Shown here: positions 16,665 through 25,540 of the stretch, in pieces
How the letters are laid out: each line of letters opens with the position of its first letter
Numbering within the stretch: the stretch's first letter is position 1
Assembly (NCBI GenBank): GCA_024663395.1
Contig: JANFAH010000006.1
Coordinates: 930,001 to 994,000 of the forward strand
Reading direction: 5' to 3'
Source: Pisolithus tinctorius
Lineage: Eukaryota > Basidiomycota > Agaricomycetes > Boletales > Pisolithaceae
Length of the DNA: 64,000 nucleotides
Notes under the pieces: model-generated
Told to the model about the DNA's origin: nothing
Database searches by the model: none
Seen by the model: the letters and a program-made list of their open reading frames with translations, nothing else
Translations under genes and position numbers: made by a program

Positions 16665-17288
16665 CTATTTCTTCCTTCGTTTGTTCGGTCTGGGGTCTTC
16701 CAGTACATCTTGCCGCCTATCTTGGACTCTCTGCAAGAAATCGACTCTCTCTAGATAACCTCCTCTGCGTTTGTTCGCAGTGAGCTCGACTTGGACGCCC
16801 CTCGACTGGGAAGCTAACTGGGAAGCTACGTGAGCACGCCAGTCCATAATCTTCTTGACTTTTGATGAATCCAGTATGGGGATGCGAGGTTGATGAGGAC
16901 CAGGTCGTGTTCCAGAAGTTGCCTTCGAAGCAGGGTCTGGCGCAGTGGATAGGAGTCTTTCCTCTTCTGCCCTTTCGCTGGTGGAGTTGCACTCGCTTTC
17001 GTCTTCCAAACTCTCAGCCTCTGGCGAGAAACTGGAATGAGAAAGTTTTGTAACGTAAATAGAAGTTGCAGGGTTACCCGCTTCCGAGATGAGTTGTAGA
17101 ACATTTGCCAACATGAGTAGCAAGGATAGGAGCTGTAGTTGATGGTAGATGAGGAGAAGAGCGAGAATTTTGCGGCGTCGGTCGTAGTCGTCGTCCTCGT
17201 TGATCTCCTCTTCGTCAATCTCGTCGTCTGCGGTTCCATGTGGGCCGCCACCCACCAGGTTCCCAGTCACGCCCGACTCATCAGCCAT
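16665..17288 (-). CDS. Hypothetical protein, acidic N-terminus, Leu-rich helix, basic C-terminus
   Basis: Open for 207 codons from ATG 17288 to the stop at 16665. I do not recognise a family. The N-terminus is very acidic (DDEIDEEEINEDDDYDRR), followed by a Leu-rich segment (about 17100-17150) that could be a helix or membrane segment. A Ser/Glu-rich stretch and a basic tail ending PRPNKRRKK follow. A 46-bp in-frame segment beginning GTAACCC and ending TTCCAG (about 17038-17083) has intron ends and may be spliced out. The mix of acidic start, Leu-rich core and basic end would suit a nuclear or transposon accessory protein. That is only a guess, but the gene lies just outside the 17601 transposon end. 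Confidence 0.45.
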   Translation of the reverse strand: MADESGVTGNLVGGGPHGTADDEIDEEEINEDDDYDRRRKILALLLIYHQLQLLSLLLMLANVLQLISEAGNPATSIYVTKLSHSSFSPEAESLEDESECNSTSERAEEERLLSTAPDPASKATSGTRPGPHQPRIPILDSSKVKKIMDWRAHVASQLASQSRGVQVELTANKRRGGYLERVDFLQRVQDRRQDVLEDPRPNKRRKK

Positions 17289-17594
17289 GCTGGTTGTGTT
17301 GCAGTTATCGATATCCCCTATTACGTCTCCTCCGAAATTGGAGCTCCACTTGAACTTTGACTGCTTATGTCATGAAGGCTTGGGGGTTTCTTCAACTCGA
17401 TTCTTTGTGGGTCGTCATCTGAATGTGACTCTGAGTTCTCGTCTTTGTTAGATTTGGCAAGTCGTACGTAGTCCTTTCCGAACACGTCCGCTCCGAGACG
17501 TGAGAATTACTTTCCGTTTTAAGGTTCTCACACTTTACATTGTTATTAACCGCGCAATTAACTTTCGCGCCCTTGCGCCTATTGTATTCATTGT
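17289..17594. other. Non-coding flank before the 7.6 kb transposon
   Basis: About 300 bp between the hypothetical gene and the target duplication of the 17601-25246 transposon. No gene was seen. This is the unoccupied-site sequence on the left side. Confidence 0.5.
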
Positions 17595-17600
17595 GTCTCG

Positions 17601-17878
17601 TATGGCGTTAGATCTGCACATTTATTCCCGCGCGCGTTGCATCTGCACATTTATTCCTGCGCGTTTTGTAGCGCCACCGCGCTTTTTTCCCCAGCTGGCC
17701 GCGCTGATGTAATGCCTGTGCCGCACATTTTGTACCCTCGCCGCGTTTTGTACCTTCGCCGCATTTTGCCTTAGTTGCGTTGTAGTGTACTTTGTGCTCT
17801 ACCGCATTGCCTTTGTACTTAGTTCGCTTTCAGACTTAGCAAGTTGGAGAATGCGACACAGTGTATTCAATCCAAGTA
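17601..17878 (+). repeat. Left terminal inverted repeat of the IS3EU-like transposon
   Basis: Pairs with 24999-25246. The two differ by a handful of substitutions plus an 18-bp tandem duplication (GTACCTTCGCCGCATTTT) present only here. The outer part holds two copies of ATCTGCACATTTATTCC about 35 bp apart, plausible transposase binding sites. Confidence 0.9.
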
Positions 17879-17912
17879 TAAACTGTGTCTAAACAAAGTC
17901 ACTAAACTCGCG

Positions 17913-19611
17913 CTAAAGAAATGATTGAAAATCTTTCAGGGAGAGAATGGTATAAGTTTCAGGGTCAGAAATCCAAGGGTTGACAATGGGACCAGCATTC
18001 GGCGAATCAGGGCGATGGCGTCTCCATAACAAGACATCGTCTTCGCTGATGCTGACGTGTTCTGGCACAGACGAGATTTGAGCCTGAGGTGAATTGCGCT
18101 GGGGGGATACTGATGGGAGGAATAATGGTACCGGCTTCGATGAAGCTGCGAACGCCGAGTTGTTAGAAACACGAGGATTACATCATGGAAGACGTACCAT
18201 TCTTGAGCTTCTTGACTGCAGGGGGAGACTATATTGGCGAGTGTAAAACGCAAGACCGCTTTCCTGACAGTTGGTGGGAGGAATGTCAGTACGGTAGTAG
18301 TTATGAGCATAAAAATATAAAAGGACTGACCGGATTGTCAGGGGGGCGTCTTCAGGACGAGACAGTGCTTTTCAACGCCCTTGCCTTTATCCATGACCTT
18401 AGCAACGATGCGATCGTCTCCACAATGCAGGTCGAGCTCAATCATCGAACTTGAGAGCTTCACATCGATGTCGCTGCCGCTGCCATCGTGGTTGTGATCG
18501 GACAGACAGATAATCTCTGTGCCACGGAAGGAGTCTCCAGACGCGTCTGAGTCTACTTCGCTATCGGAGCCAAGGACAAGTGGCTCGGTATTCCACAACT
18601 CATAAATGTCGTCTGGAATGGTCCTTCGGCTCGCTGTGGATTATTGTAAGTCTGATGACGGATAAATTATTCTGGTGACCGTACCAAACCACAATGCGTG
18701 CCTTTCCACGACCCTTATTCTCATAAAGGGTGGATCCGTTAGGTTGAGCGACTTCGACGATCGAGAATGAGCGGTGGTTGATAGTAAGGAGTCGCCAATC
18801 TGGGGTCACGGATAGCGAGGCTGATCTATTACCTTTACGGCTTGGATTCTTGTCGAAATAATCGAAGACCTGTGGGAACCATTGGCGAAGTTGCCTGTTG
18901 ACATCGGGGTGCGTCCATGACGAGTCGATCTGAATGCCACCAGCGCCGGGTGCAGCAGAGACGAAACAGCCGCGATTTCTCATTAATTGGATACCGCTCC
19001 AGTAGCTCTTGCCAGAGGGAGCCATTGGATTCTTCAGATATCCGTCCTTCTGTTGTAATCATTAGTTGTTAGTACTATCCGATTTTGTGAGACGCACATC
19101 AATTCCACAAACGACTATACCAATGGACTGAACATGAAAGATAGTGCTGGACTTGGGTGCCGTGGCTTGACGGTTGGATCCAATAAGGCCCTGTGGGGCT
19201 AGCTGTTACGGTTGATAAAATTTGATAGGAATAGACACTCACCTTGCGAGAACCTTTAACAGATGTAGGGTCGACGGGAGGGTGACCTTTCGCGAGCTTC
19301 CTGTAGTCGGCCTGCTTCTTCGATGAAAACGTTGCCAGAGCCTCAGCACGAGCGTCCGAGGGAAGAGTATCGCTGCCCATCGCCAGGCTGGTCGACAGTT
19401 GGCGGTTCTGCGATGTGACGATGTTGCGAAAAATGCCCTGAATCTTCGTGTTCGAGGACATGGTAGGCGCGGTTGCTGGATACCGAGGCTGGGAGGATGG
19501 CGGGGGTGTCGGATCTGAGCGCGGGGCTATTGGGTGTTCGGTCGAAGTCGACTGGTGGTCGTGTGAGTGCTCTCCCTGTCGTTCAGCACCCTGGTGGTGA
19601 CGTGGTGCCAT
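17913..19611 (-). CDS. Uncharacterised transposon-borne multi-exon protein
   Basis: Lies just inside the left inverted repeat. The likely start is ATG 19611 (MAPRHHQGAERQ); the in-frame start at 19650 is TTG. Exon 1 encodes a His/Pro/Ser-rich, low-complexity N-terminus followed by STSLAMGSDTLPSDARAEAL. A 43-bp intron and a short exon (SSTIFHVQSIGIVVCGID) follow. The largest exon contains NRGCFVSAAPGAGGIQIDSS, WFPQVFDYFDKN and PDWRLLTINHRSFSIVEV. An acidic exon (GSDSEVDSDASGDSFRGTE) and a C-terminal exon ending near 17913 complete it. I do not recognise the family. Its position beside the integrase suggests an accessory transposition or DNA-binding role. The last two splice junctions are not settled, and a break there cannot be excluded. 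Confidence 0.55.
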
Positions 19612-19731
19612 TGGTTGTGGCACGACGCAAGGGCGAATGACAGTTGACAAAGCGAGCCGCCAAAAGGCACTTCAGAACCCGGCGTACACAGTATGGATAA
19701 CACAAGACATTTATACCCGGTTCGAAAGACG

Positions 19732-21727
19732 TTACTGTACAGTGTGCTCGATGAAATGTGTCAAACAAAATAGGGCCTGGCCCCATAAACACGCCCGATC
19801 GTACCAAATCTCCCCTGCAAGCGATATGTCCAGCTGTTTAGTCTGCCGCCTCCCCACCTGAATTGACTCAAAGATAGGATAACCTGCCATTCCCCATTCT
19901 GCTGGTGTAAGCCGAAACCCATCCGGAATAATTTTCTGACGGATCACCTCGTGTAACATCTCGAAAAAAAAAACTTTGTCCTCGGGGTTGACAAATGGAG
20001 TCTTGAAGGAGGGAACGTGTACAGCGTCTTGATACGCGTATTGCTGTTGATGTGCGCTGACCAGCTCGGCTACTTGCGCCTTAACTATAGTAGGCTCTTC
20101 GTCATCGCTATCCTCTTCATCGGCTGGATGGCCGGCACCCGAATGACATCTTTCACGCATCCGATCCTCCCCATGCACACCATAATACCTATCAATGACG
20201 TCTGGGTGGACGCCTTCACAGTCATCCCCATATACACCAAATTGTGTTTGGCCTAAGAAGCGAAGGTCCTGAAAAATAAATAAATTAGGTAGATGTCTTG
20301 CATCGTGTACAATAACATACATTAGGTGACTTATTGTTGGTGTCCGGGCCACTGATCGGATGGCAATTCCACTCTCGCCGGAAATCGAGGCAGTCGGCGT
20401 TCACAGCATCGAGAAAAAGGCTGTGCAAGAGCCATAAGTGGTTGGGGTTCTGATAGTCGAGCATGTGATGATTTTCGAGCCGTGTAAAAAAGGCCCGCCA
20501 ACGGTGGGCGAATTGTGTCCCGACTTCGACCCACAGGTGTTCAATACGTGTGTTGTGTGTTGATCTGATATATCATCATTTGTTACCTGAAACGTACACA
20601 ATTGATTGAACTACTTACGAGCCCCACATGAAAGATGCACGATGAGAACCATTTTTCATTATCATGTAGGTAGCGACCTCAATATTTTCACCTCCCCGAT
20701 CTCCCCTAGTGCGTGATGGTATCCCATATTCAGCAGTAGCGTGCTTGAATAAATCAAGGACGGTCGACGAGCGGTTGTTGTTGCTCGCTTGAAGTCCTGT
20801 AACCTAGTGAATAGCAAAGCGTTAGAACGCCATCCGTGACGAGCTGATTTTACAGACCGTTCGACAAAATCCATCTACAAAGCCGTGAATTACGATCCCC
20901 CATCGAATGAGCTTGTGATGGCCATCGATATGCCAAATGGCATTTGGCCGCTTCGCATAGTATTTGCGCCGTCTCTTTACCCGCCGATCACGAAGGACTT
21001 GCCCAATACGATCAACCCTGTGAAGAGAATGAAGTACCCGGTGATACTGTAGATGATATCCTAGACCGTGCAAGTGACCTATTACATAGCATAGGCCAGA
21101 TTCTGGATGGCGCGCTTTGAAATCAGTAACGAGCTGATCAAGTTCCGCATTGCTCAGAACTGAATAATGGCGCTCGACACCATGCTGCTTCATGTACGAG
21201 CGAAGTGTATTCCTGTGCACCCCTAGGACTTGTGCGAGTTCCGTGAGTGGGATATTCCGGAAACTTGAAACGGCCTCCTTGAGAAAATCAAGATCAATCA
21301 TTTTCTGTGGACGTCCCTGCTTCCCAGTACGAAGGATACTAATAGGCTGTGGTATGCAAACGTCCTCCACCCTGTAATGGGTTGATATATCAGTTACTAG
21401 ACGGGAATGGAGAACTTACTGATTCTGCCCATTTTCGCAGTAATGCGACAACGCAATGAATAAATTCCCAAAGTGAGTCGCTACATCCACTAGCCATCCG
21501 TCCAGGTCCGATGACACCTGATCGTGCTCAATGGCCAGGAGAAGTGGGATTGCATCACCTTCAATCATAGCGAGATGGAACCTGAGCCAAAGGGGGTCCA
21601 TTTCTTCTTGGTCGAGGACTCGGATAACATTCTGGTAAGTATCGGAAAGCGCATCATGCGCCAGAAGCAGGTTAGGAGAGAGCTCGACTTGTGGGAGTGG
21701 CGGTATAATTCGTGGTAGTGTCTCCAT
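19732..21727 (-). CDS. DDE integrase-like transposase (rve-type catalytic core) of the IS3EU-like element
   Basis: Starts at ATG 21727 and ends at 19732, with several short introns. The N-terminal exon (METLPRIIPPLPQVELSP) is helical and acidic. Next comes a helix-turn-helix segment (LTELAQVLGVHRNTLRSYMK), then a basic linker (RDRRVKRRRKYYAKRP). The catalytic core reads WHIDGHHKLIRWGIVIHGFV (first Asp at 20924-20926), TRGDRGGENIEVA (second Asp at 20699-20701) and NTRIEHLWVEVG (Glu at 20540-20542). That is a DD34E arrangement once the intron is removed. A long C-terminal region with an acidic patch (about 20090-20140) follows. This core is of the retroviral integrase/IS3 type and should cut and join the element's ends. 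No stop or frameshift was found, so it may be functional. Confidence 0.85.
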
Positions 21728-21884
21728 CGCGATGAGATGGAGGCGAACACCATAATGGCTAAGATGAGCGTAGTTTCACCTGGTGTGCAGTGTGGGAAAA
21801 AGTCACGAGACGCTGCTGGCGGCGATGGATGAATCGACGACTACTGAAGTACTGAAATACTGACCATTGATCACTAGTTCACTT

Positions 21885-23464
21885 CGAATCTGCGAGCATT
21901 GCCCCTCCGCATCGCATTGCTCGAGCGTTCGCTAGCAGAGCCTGACCGCATCGTGGGGCCTGGAGGTGTAGCAGCGCTCCAGAAGCTCGGACTTGAATCG
22001 TGTCTCGAAGGCATACATGCCATACCTGTGAGTGGTTACTGCGTCGTTCATTCTGGTCAGATTGTGCACATACCTTACCCAGACGGCAGGCAGGGTTGCA
22101 GCTTCCACCACGGCCGGTTTGTCATGGCGCTTCGAGAGCATGCCAAGCGGGCGCCGGGAGTGGACGTCATCGAAGCAACTGTGAACGAGCTCATCGAGTG
22201 CCAGCACACCAAGCAGATCCTTGGCGTCCGTGCAACACGGCCGAATTCCATTGAGAAGGGGAGTCCTTTTTCGTGGACCTTGTCATTATTGCAGACGGAT
22301 GCTTCTCTAATTTCAGGAATACTGTCATGGGAAAGGCTTCCAGGGAGTCTACGACAGGAAGCCAATTTTGCGGAGTCATTCTCAAGGATATCCAGTTGCC
22401 AATGCTTCAACACGGCACCGTTGCCCTTGCGAGAGGTCGTGGACCGGTGCTAATGTACCAGATTTCGGAACACGATACCCGTATGCTCGTAGCCGTCAAG
22501 CATCCCATTCCACACGATCTCAAGGTATACATCGCGCTTTCTCATATAATTGACATCGTGCTGACACTCAGATACAAGGGACATATTCTCAAAGACGTCG
22601 TCCTGCACCTCCCGGCATCACTCCACGTAGCCGTCCATGAGGCGCTAGACAAGGATCGCATCAGACGCATGCCCAGCTTTTTTCTTCCTGCCGTGGAACA
22701 AGGTGGTAAGTACACCAGAGAAGGTGCAATCCTCATCGACGACTCGTGGAATATGTGTCACCCTCTCACTGGCGGCGGCATGACTTGCATTGCATGATGT
22801 CGTCATCTTATCGAAGCTACTCGCCAAGGCCGACTTTCGAAACCGGGACCAGATGTCGAATTTACTGAGTAGTTGGTACTGGTCACGCAAACCGCTTTCC
22901 TCCACGGTCAACATACTCAGCTTCGCACTGTACGACTTATTCGGTGCCGATGGTCATTCCCTTCCGTTAAGAGAATTATTTTGAGTTACTAATGCAGGCA
23001 AAATTACAGATGAAAACCTTGCTGTCTTACAGAGGGGCTGCTTCAAGTATTTTGAGCGTGGTGGTGAATGTGTCCGTGGTCCCGTCTCCCTCCTTGCAGG
23101 GTATGTCTACGTACTGCGGCTGTCTTTCCCCCGCAACTGACTCCGATCCAGAATCGCCCCTTCGCCTACCCTCCTTGCCTATCACTTCTTCGCTGTTGCG
23201 TTCTATTCTATCTGGGTGATGTTCTTCCACCCGCGACCAGCGGTTAATGAGTCGAATCCTGATAAGCCGCTCATGTTGTCCCCGCATATATGGGAGTACC
23301 CTGGCCTAGCAGTCAAGAGTGTAACAGTTGTAAGTGGAATAGTTCTGTTTGCAAGTCTGCGCTAATAGACCTTTTGCAGGACGTGACACATTCATCATAT
23401 TAGTTGTGGACCGCCTGCGTTGTGTTTGGACCGCTCCTCTGGTCAGAGATACGATGGTGGTGAA
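21885..23464 (+). pseudogene. ERG1: Squalene epoxidase (ERG1) gene fragment captured inside the transposon, broken
   Basis: Similarity to squalene monooxygenase starts at LPLRIALLERSLAEPDRIV, so the N-terminus with the FAD-binding GxGxxG is missing. It then runs to the natural C-terminus (WTACVVFGPLLWSEIRWW, stop 23462-23464). Other blocks are SFHHGRFVMALREHAKRAPG, VIADGCFSNFRNTVMG, PVLMYQISEHDTRMLVAVKH, GAILIDDSW, and WYWSRKPLSSTVNILSFALY. Damage includes a likely 12-nt loss between IVG and PGGV, where the family has extra residues, and frameshifts near 22265 and 22783. Introns with GT-AG ends remain at about 22524-22570, 22945-23008 and 23101-23151, so this is a copy of genomic DNA and not a retrocopy. 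The intact host ERG1 is presumably elsewhere. Confidence 0.85.
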
Positions 23465-23930
23465 ACGATTGGGTGGACCCACATTGACTTTGCTCACGCG
23501 ACGTTTATATAGCGATGTAGCGTATGTATCGTATGGGGATCCGATGCTATTTCTTAGACTTAGAACATGCCGGGTAATTAATACTGCTGGTGTTGTATAA
23601 GGATCCAATGCCGTTTCTTAGATCTAAACTACCCTGGAAAGCTCCACAACAAATATTGAATATTAACGGACCACTGTCTGGTATGACATGCTATGAAAAG
23701 GGTTGGTTCGGTATGGTTTTGCAGCCGTTCGAGAGATTTGCTCAATTGCTACATATCCTTAACCTGCCACCGTACAGGCGGTGCCTCCTGAGTGACCGGA
23801 GCACGAGCAAGTCGGAAATTACCAGACTGCGTGACAGTTCGTGCTACCACGTGACTTCAACGTAGTCTGGAGTGCCCCGACCCTGTTGTGTCTGCCATCT
23901 CACCTGCGACTGTGTTTATATTCCTCTAGA
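23465..23930 (+). other. Non-coding spacer with an imperfect direct repeat
   Basis: Lies between the ERG1 fragment and the BTB gene, inside the transposon. The segment GGGATCCGATGCTATTTCTTAG (about 23537) recurs as AGGATCCAATGCCGTTTCTTAG (about 23600). No gene was recognised. It must hold the BTB promoter. Confidence 0.5.
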
Positions 23931-24969
23931 ATGTCTGTCCCTGTTCAACACCCTGTTTATTACTTTCAACATGGCACGCATGTCTTTCGTGTGCGTATCT
24001 CCCTGTTTCAAAATATGTTATCATTCTGACATCTTTTGATAGGTCGAAAATACGCTTTACAGGTTGCATGGCGATATCCTCAGTAGCCACTCCCTCACTT
24101 TCAAGGAAATGTTTGAGCATGCTGGAACCAGCTCGTCTTCCAATGAGAAAAGTGACGATGAAAGCGATGGAAAAGGTGATGGGGAGTGTGAGGGAGACTG
24201 TGACGAGCGGCCTATTTGTCTTTCAGACGAGCAGCAAGCTCCGTTTGACTTGTTTCTTGATCATATCTATGGCCAGTAGGTCTTTTTTTTTCCCTCTCAA
24301 TGTGGATTTTGCTTTGACCACTTCCACAGTTCACGTCATGTGGGTACTGCTGAGGCCTATTCTCACCAAGAAATGCGAGAGTTGCTGGGATTCGTCCAGA
24401 AGTACCGATGTGGAGCCACGCGACGCTTTGCCATTGCTCACGTCTGGCACGAAAGATTTGCTTATCATCCGTCGGAATTTGTCAGGCTAGGTTGCGATTT
24501 CCACATCCCGAAGGTTTTCACCCGCGGTTTCAAGGAGCTCCTCCACTTTCCGCTCAAGGAGATTAGCAAGGAGCATCGTCGGTTGATAGGTGAGAAGGTA
24601 TTCGTTGCGGTGGTGTACGCGAAAGCCATGCTCGACGAGCACCACAAAATTATTGCTTGCGAAGAACCCACTATCCTCTCTCATGCAGATGATTGCCGAA
24701 ACCCGACAGCGTGTCAAGAAGACTGGCACGCTGTTTGGTGGAATGGAATGGGCCGCTTTCTCCTCGATGGAAGAAACCCACAGCCATATTTCGACGCCGT
24801 TAAGCGTTTTCGCAAGATGCAGTTTGGTCGAATGGCTCCCAGCTGTCAAAAACTTATGTTTCAGGTGCTCGAGCGTGGGGTCGCCTTTAAGTACGCCGAT
24901 ACTTTCATTACGGATGTTTGTCAAGGGCTCGTAGACGATTTAGGTATTAACAGTGACTGGTTTTCCTAG
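23931..24969 (+). CDS. BTB/POZ domain protein carried by the transposon
   Basis: Three exons, 23931-23990, 24043-24275 and 24330-24969, give 310 residues with consistent phases. The N-terminus (HPVYYFQHGTHVFRVENTLY, RLHGDILSSHSLTFKEMFEH) is the BTB/POZ start typical of the large agaricomycete BTB families. An acidic Ser/Asp/Glu/Gly-rich insert follows (about 24139-24210), then ICLSDEQQAPFDLFLDHIYG. The third exon is helical (EMRELLGFVQKYRCGATRRF) and unlike known catalytic domains. BTB domains mediate dimerisation and often recruit Cul3 ubiquitin ligase; the substrate is unknown. The frame is intact, in contrast with the neighbouring ERG1 fragment. It ends about 30 bp before the right inverted repeat, so it lies wholly within the transposon. 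Confidence 0.85.
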
Positions 24970-24998
24970 TTAGCTTTCTATATATTCCTCCCTTCATC

Positions 24999-25246
24999 GA
25001 ATACACTGTCGCATTCTCCAACTTGCTAAGTCTGAAAGCGAACTAAGTACAAAGGCAGTGCGGTAGAGCACAAAGTACACTACAACTCAACTAAGGCAAA
25101 ACGCGGCGAGGGTACAAAATGTGCGGCACAGGCATTACATCAGCGCAGCCAGCTGGGGAAAAAAGCGCAGTGGCGCTACAAAACGCGCAGGAATAAATGT
25201 GCAGATGCAACGCGCGCGGGAATAAATGTGCAGATCTAACGCCATA
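24999..25246 (-). repeat. Right terminal inverted repeat of the IS3EU-like transposon
   Basis: Reverse complement of 17601-17878 with few differences, and lacking the 18-bp duplication. It is followed immediately by the second copy of the target duplication GTCTCG (25247-25252). Confidence 0.9.
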
Positions 25247-25252
25247 GTCTCG

Positions 25253-25315
25253 CACTTATGTGCACGTTTCTCATTACTTACAAAGAATGTAGCGCGTCTC
25301 AAATAGACCGCCATT
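25253..25315. other. Short host spacer between two DNA transposons
   Basis: 63 bp between the target duplication of the IS3EU-like element (25247-25252) and the first base of the Harbinger element (25316). Its last three bases ATT form the left copy of the Harbinger duplication. The two elements therefore sit side by side in the same intergenic region and are not nested. Confidence 0.8.
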
Positions 25316-25349
25316 AGTGGCGCTCAAGGTGGCTTTGGAAGTGCTCTGG
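25316..25349 (+). repeat. Left terminal inverted repeat, Harbinger element
   Basis: Inverted match to 29041-29074, 33 of 34 positions identical. It continues into two further copies of the GGAAGTGCTCTGG motif up to about 25373. Confidence 0.9.
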
Positions 25350-25540
25350 CAGCACTCTGGAAGTGCTCTGGAATCGCGCCGCTGCTGCTATAAAATTTGA
25401 CTCCGACATGCCAGCACTGCTTGACTAGCAATACATGTAGTTACTTATCCTGGAAGATACATGTCAAATAACATAGCAAACTCGCATTAATGCATTGTAT
25501 GTGATCGATAAACATCTACCCATCATTCAAGAGCTACCAG

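Larger units (their letters stand above)
17601..25246. mobile_element. Complete IS3EU-like DNA transposon with 6-bp target duplication and extra gene cargo
   Basis: The plus strand starts TATGGCGTTAGATCTGCAC at 17601 and ends with its exact complement at 25246. GTCTCG lies directly outside at 17595-17600 and again at 25247-25252, a perfect 6-bp target site duplication. Both ends are long terminal inverted repeats of about 250-280 bp. Inside are an unknown minus-strand gene, a DDE integrase-like transposase, a broken ERG1 fragment and a BTB gene. A 6-bp duplication, TAT...ATA ends and an IS3/retroviral-type integrase match what I recall of the eukaryotic IS3EU superfamily. The superfamily name is from memory and less certain than the boundaries. 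Confidence 0.85.

Noticed and set aside
17601..25246. Reading the long inverted repeat as a segmental duplication
   Set aside because: The perfect 6-bp GTCTCG duplication exactly at both ends and the transposase between them show a transposon.
25313..25315. TTA or TAA as the Harbinger target duplication
   Set aside because: With element ends at AGTGGCG and CGCCACT, only ATT matches on both sides; shifting the ends to obtain TTA gives mismatched flanks.
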